NCBI RefSeq assembly: GCF_900537175.1 | Contig: NZ_LS999834.1 | Span: 437,406-501,405 of the forward strand | DNA length: 64,000 nucleotides | Source of the DNA: Lentilitoribacter sp. Alg239-R112 | GTDB lineage: Bacteria; Pseudomonadota; Alphaproteobacteria; Rhizobiales; Rhizobiaceae | Direction: 5' to 3' | Shown: positions 60,778 to 64,000 of the stretch, in pieces | How positions within the stretch are numbered: the first letter of the stretch is position 1 | Layout: each line of letters opens with the position of its first letter | Translations under genes and position numbers: made by a program | Notes under the pieces: model-generated | What the model saw: only the letters and a program-made list of their open reading frames with translations | What the model was told of the DNA's origin: nothing | Database searches by the model: none

Positions 60778-61776
60778 ATGGCAGTTACAGCGCAAGACGT
60801 AGCAGATAAAGCAGGCGTATCAAGATCAGCAGTTTCTAGAGCATTTACACCCGGTGCGTCGGTATCTGCGCGGATGCGAAAACGTGTTGAGGATGTTGCA
60901 AATGAGCTGGGTTATCGACCAAATGTTCTTGCCAGCAGTTTAACAACCCGGCGCACTAAGCTCATTGGGCTGGTTTCTGACAATTTCCAAAACCCACTTT
61001 TTCTTGATGTCTTTGATTTATTTTCGCGCGGGCTTCAAGAACGAGGCCTTAGACCACTGTTAGTTAACCTTTCAGGCGAACGTGATCCAGAAAACTCGAT
61101 TAATTTGTTACGCCAGTATTCCGTAGATGGTGTCATTGTTGCATCATCCACTTTAGCACCGGGATTTGCAAAGGCATTCACAGATGAGGGTATTCCAGTT
61201 GTGCATTCTTTCGGGCGTCATGCGCCATCTCCTCAAACAACTATAGTTGGAATTGATAATATTGAATGCGGACGGATGGCGGCACGAGCCTTGATTGAAC
61301 GAGGTTATAAGAGTGTTGGTTTCATGGGCGGCCCAGAACTAGCCAGTTCAACACAAGACCGGGTGACAGGTTTTCGCGAAGAACTTGCAAAACACCCTCA
61401 TATCAATGTCAAACACTCTTATGCAGGCGCCTATTCATTTGATGCTGGTCGCAAAGAAATGCAACGGCTTTTGGAAGGTCAATTGCAAGAGGCCTATTTC
61501 TGTGGCGATGATGTTTTGTCCGTGGGAGCGATCAGCGCAGTAACGGAAGCCGGCTTTAAAGTGCCAGATGATGTCGGTTTCATCGGACTGAACGATATGG
61601 AAATGGCTGGCTGGCAGAATATCAATCTTACGACCATTCGGCAGCCGGTAGTTGATATTATTAACTCCTCACTGGAGCAAATGGTTAATATGCTTGTTGA
61701 TCCCGATCAAGTTCATCAGGCTTTAATTTTCCCATGTGAAATTATTGAGCGTGGAACGCTGCGAGCTAAAACATAA
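60778..61776 (+). CDS. LacI-family transcriptional regulator
   Basis: 332 residues. The N-terminal helix-turn-helix and hinge (VTAQDVADKAGVSRSAVSRAFTPGASVSARMRKRVEDVANELGYRPNVLASSLTTRRTKLIGLV) are typical. The rest is the periplasmic-binding-like effector domain (IVGIDNIECGRMAARALIERGYKSVGFMGG ... GFIGLNDMEMAGWQNINLTTIRQP). It probably controls the adjacent oxidoreductase/isomerase genes, which are convergent with it. The effector is likely a sugar or cyclitol. Confidence 0.9.
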   Translation: MAVTAQDVADKAGVSRSAVSRAFTPGASVSARMRKRVEDVANELGYRPNVLASSLTTRRTKLIGLVSDNFQNPLFLDVFDLFSRGLQERGLRPLLVNLSGERDPENSINLLRQYSVDGVIVASSTLAPGFAKAFTDEGIPVVHSFGRHAPSPQTTIVGIDNIECGRMAARALIERGYKSVGFMGGPELASSTQDRVTGFREELAKHPHINVKHSYAGAYSFDAGRKEMQRLLEGQLQEAYFCGDDVLSVGAISAVTEAGFKVPDDVGFIGLNDMEMAGWQNINLTTIRQPVVDIINSSLEQMVNMLVDPDQVHQALIFPCEIIERGTLRAKT

Positions 61777-61798
61777 ACCGTAGCGTTCCACATTTTCT
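61751..61798 (+). terminator. Terminator of the LacI-type gene
   Basis: A 10-bp perfect stem (GTGGAACGCT 61751-61760 with AGCGTTCCAC 61782-61791) followed by a T-rich stretch. Its left arm lies inside the last codons of the gene. The loop of 21 nt is long. Confidence 0.6.
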
Positions 61799-62955
61799 TA
61801 TCTGAACATCGGCGGACGCGCATCTAGCCATTTTCCGTCTTGTTTGCCGGATTCAGCAACGGCAACAACAGCTGCCATTGACCGCAAACCATCCTCAGCG
61901 CGAGGGTATAGATTTGCTGCTGGGTCCATATCTCGGTTTTCCTTTTGTGCATTGATGGCTTCAGCTAAATCCTTGTAGATATTGGCAAAAGCTAACGGCA
62001 TACCCTCCGCATGACCAATGGTTACGCGAGTTGATCTGTCTGCTTCTGGAGAAAGGTTTGCTTCACCACGCTCGATAACCTGAAGACGCTCGCCAAGCGG
62101 CATATAGTAAAGTTGATTTGGCTGTTCTTGGCTCCAGCGCAATCCGCCTGTTTCCCCGAATACCTGGATTCCCAAACCGTGTTGGCGACCAATTGCTATC
62201 GAAGATGTCCAAAGACGACCGACGGTTCCACCATCCATACGGAAATTGACCATTGCGTCATCCTCCAAAGTGCGCACAGGAAGGCAAGAGACAATATCAG
62301 CGGACAGTTTTTCAACCTCTTGACCTGTAACGAAACTAGCCATGTGCATGGCATGAATTCCACAATCGGCAAACTGAGCTGAAACGCCAGCCTGTGCAGG
62401 ATCATAACGCCAACGAACACGTGGATTATCCGCATCAGCCGCATCGGCATGGTGGCCATGCGCGAATTCTGTATTGACCAAACGAACCTTGCCAATATCA
62501 CCGCGAGCGATCATAGCCTTCATATGGCGCACAAGAGAATAACCAGTGTAGCCATAGTTTACTGCACAGATTTTCCCGGCAGCTTTAGCCGTGCGAACGA
62601 TATCTTCGCCTTCTTCCACAGTCATGGTCATCGGCTTTTCACAAAGCACATTAAAACCAGCCTTCAGAAAGGCTTTTGTGATCTCATAATGTGTTGAGTT
62701 TGGTGTTGCAACAGTGACCAAATCAACACGGTCATCACGGCCTTTTTCGCCCGCGAGCATATCTTGCCACGAACCGTAAGACCGGTCACTTGCAAGGCCC
62801 AAACGTTGACCATACTCACGGCCTTCTTCGGGTCTGTGGTCAAGTGCACCGGCGGTAAATTCAAACTCACTATCAAGACCAGAACCTAATCTGTGTGCTG
62901 GCCCAATTTGACTGCCTTCGCCGCCACCGATCATGCCCCATTTTAACTTTGTCAT
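61798..62955 (-). CDS. Gfo/Idh/MocA family oxidoreductase
   Basis: 385 residues from ATG 62953-62955 (MTKLKWGMIGGGEGSQIGPAHRLGSGLD). The Rossmann motif is GMIGGGEGSQIG, the conserved DLVTVATPNSTHYEITKAFLKAGFNVLCEKPMTMTVEEGE has the catalytic EKP, and the C-terminal domain carries QFADCGIHAMHMASFVTG with a catalytic His. It starts 1 nt after the upstream gene's stop; the 42-codon extension in the same frame would overlap that gene and lacks family similarity. It is an NAD(P)-dependent dehydrogenase of a sugar or cyclitol. Confidence 0.9.
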   Translation of the reverse strand: MTKLKWGMIGGGEGSQIGPAHRLGSGLDSEFEFTAGALDHRPEEGREYGQRLGLASDRSYGSWQDMLAGEKGRDDRVDLVTVATPNSTHYEITKAFLKAGFNVLCEKPMTMTVEEGEDIVRTAKAAGKICAVNYGYTGYSLVRHMKAMIARGDIGKVRLVNTEFAHGHHADAADADNPRVRWRYDPAQAGVSAQFADCGIHAMHMASFVTGQEVEKLSADIVSCLPVRTLEDDAMVNFRMDGGTVGRLWTSSIAIGRQHGLGIQVFGETGGLRWSQEQPNQLYYMPLGERLQVIERGEANLSPEADRSTRVTIGHAEGMPLAFANIYKDLAEAINAQKENRDMDPAANLYPRAEDGLRSMAAVVAVAESGKQDGKWLDARPPMFR

Positions 62956-62956
62956 T

Positions 62957-63859
62957 TTAAGCTTCCTCGCTAAAACCAATTGACGCCAAGTATGCTCGAT
63001 TGTCTCTTGCATCCCCCACGGGATCATTTTCAAGGGTTGGATCGATATCTTGCTCGACTGTACACCAACCTGAAAAATCATTATCTCTCAATATTTTATG
63101 CACAGCAGGAAAATCAACATCACCTTGACCAAGTTTACAGAAAATACGTTGGCCACATGCATCATAAAAATCAGTTCTATTCTTGACCACATCAGCTTTT
63201 ACAGCTGGATCAATATCTTTGAAATGCATATAGGAGATACGGTCAATATGGCGCTCCATAAAAGCAACAGGGTCAAACCCGGCATAAGAATGATGGCCCG
63301 TATCAAAACAAATTTTCAGAATTTTTTCATCAACTTCTGAAAGCAATCGTTCAAGCTCAGGCTCAAAATCCAAAAACCCACCCGCATGGGCATGAATGCC
63401 GACGGTCAGGCCATATTCTTCGCTACCCATTTTTGCAATTTCAGCAATACGATCACGAAAACCTGCCCATTCAGCCTGGCCCATTTGTACCGCTTCATCA
63501 GCGCGGCCGGCAGTTGGTGCTCTACGGGGAGAAATTGAATCAATAATAACCAGGTGCTCAGCACCATGCGCCTTCAACGCTTGGCAAGTTCGCACAGATG
63601 CATCTTTAACGTCATCCCATGCGTTCACATCATGAAACGGGCGGAAAATAACGCCGCCAATCAATGATAACTCATTTTGCGCTAGCGCATCACCAAGAAT
63701 ACTAGGGTCTTCTGGCATAAAACCAACAGGACCAAGTTCAATACCTTTATATCCTGCATCAGCGTTATCTTTTAGAACGCTTTGCCATGTTGGATTACGC
63801 GCATCATCAGCAAATTCCACACCCCATGAACAAGGTGCATTTCCAATCTGAATTGTCAC
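62957..63859 (-). CDS. Sugar phosphate isomerase/epimerase (IolE/inosose dehydratase-like)
   Basis: 300 residues, TIM-barrel AP-endonuclease-2 family. IGNAPCSWGVEFADDARNPTWQSVLKDNADAGYKGIELGPVGFMPED is very close to the IolE (inosose dehydratase) opening. TVGIHAHAGGFLDFEPELERLL, ILKICFDTGHHSYAGFDPVAF, ISYMHFKDIDP and GWCTVEQDID carry the metal ligands. By similarity it acts on a keto-inositol or ketosugar. It lies between two Gfo/Idh/MocA genes, the usual setting for inositol-type catabolic operons. Confidence 0.85.
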   Translation of the reverse strand: MTIQIGNAPCSWGVEFADDARNPTWQSVLKDNADAGYKGIELGPVGFMPEDPSILGDALAQNELSLIGGVIFRPFHDVNAWDDVKDASVRTCQALKAHGAEHLVIIDSISPRRAPTAGRADEAVQMGQAEWAGFRDRIAEIAKMGSEEYGLTVGIHAHAGGFLDFEPELERLLSEVDEKILKICFDTGHHSYAGFDPVAFMERHIDRISYMHFKDIDPAVKADVVKNRTDFYDACGQRIFCKLGQGDVDFPAVHKILRDNDFSGWCTVEQDIDPTLENDPVGDARDNRAYLASIGFSEEA

Positions 63860-63878
63860 AATTATAGCCTCTTATAAA

Positions 63879-64000
63879 TTAGAATTCATCAACATTAAGC
63901 CACTTTTTCTCAGCAGCTGATTCAATTGCAGTTGCAACCACTTTCGCGACATCTAGCCCATCCTTAAATGTTGGCCAGACAGCCTCGCGTTTGTCGATTG
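63879..64000 (-). CDS. C-terminal end of a Gfo/Idh/MocA-type oxidoreductase (cut by window edge)
   Basis: The last 39 codons of a gene entering from beyond base 64000, ending with TAA (63879-63881). The end (WPTFKDGLDVAKVVATAIESAAEKKWLNVDEF) has the pattern 'F-x-DG-x-x-V-A-x-V ... A-I-x-S-A-x-x-x-x-W' seen at the C-terminus of Gfo/Idh/MocA dehydrogenases. The rest of the gene is not visible. It lies 19 nt upstream of the isomerase gene, so it is probably in the same operon. Confidence 0.6.
   Translation of the reverse strand, partial: IDKREAVWPTFKDGLDVAKVVATAIESAAEKKWLNVDEF

Noticed and set aside
1..64000. CRISPR arrays, tRNA or rRNA genes, insertion sequences, integrase or phage genes
   Set aside because: Looked for on both strands; I saw no regularly spaced repeats, no transposase- or integrase-like proteins and no tRNA-like cloverleaf that I could support.

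Overview
The window is a chromosomal segment of a low-GC alphaproteobacterium of the order Hyphomicrobiales (Rhizobiales). The evidence is the flagellar cluster. It has the gene content and almost the gene order of the Sinorhizobium meliloti/Agrobacterium fla region, including markers peculiar to that order: motC, motE, rem/ftcR, visN/visR, flaF/flbT, DUF1217, cheS and cheT. A marine relative of the Ahrensia/Hoeflea type is a guess; no rRNA or tRNA gene is present to settle it. I saw no insertion sequence, phage, CRISPR array or RNA gene.

Layout. (1) 1-5876: an envelope polysaccharide locus with the start of a Wzz/ExoP-like chain-length protein, a Wzx-type flippase and four glycosyltransferase-like genes. 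(2) 5891-45860: the flagellar cluster. Minus-strand operons are flhA-fliR-fliJ-like-flgJ-flgN-orf; flgE-flgK-flgL-flaF-flbT-flgD-fliQ; rem; fliH-like-motB-motC-fliK-lytic transglycosylase; three separately terminated flagellin genes; flgB-flgC-fliE-flgG-flgA-flgI-motE-flgH-fliL-fliP; DUF1217-flgF-fliI-orf; visN-visR; and fliF. One plus-strand operon carries motA-fliM-fliN-fliG-flhB-orf. (3) 46098-47849: a small ribbon-helix-helix-like/unknown gene pair and a methyltransferase. (4) 48227-54800: the che operon (possible small orf, cheS-cheY1-cheA-cheR-cheB-cheY2-cheD-cheT), without cheW or a receptor gene. (5) 55218-60595: a 37-residue membrane protein, a SulP transporter, an EamA transporter, mscL, a DUF952 gene, pyrD and an unknown gene. 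(6) 60778-64000: a LacI-type regulator and part of a sugar/inositol-type oxidoreductase-isomerase operon that runs off the right edge.

How it works together. VisN/VisR are known in rhizobia to activate rem, and Rem activates the flagellar operons. Seven flagellar operons here share a promoter element: CANNTTCRCRCAAG, exactly 10 nt, then a TANNNT-like -10 box. I infer that this is the Rem/FtcR-dependent promoter. Two TTAA-N7-TTAA boxes lie upstream of rem and one upstream of the last flagellin gene, which suggests input from CtrA. The three flagellin mRNAs share a structured leader in which a conserved GTCCC(T/A) can pair with the Shine-Dalgarno sequence. The pairing changes together with the Shine-Dalgarno sequence between copies, so it is a candidate target for FlbT/FlaF control. 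The motor has the rhizobial layout (MotA/MotB plus periplasmic MotC and MotE). The che operon has two CheY proteins and a CheT that carries a CheZ-like DxxxQ motif.

Limits: all functions are read from sequence patterns recognised by eye; no database search or structure prediction was run.
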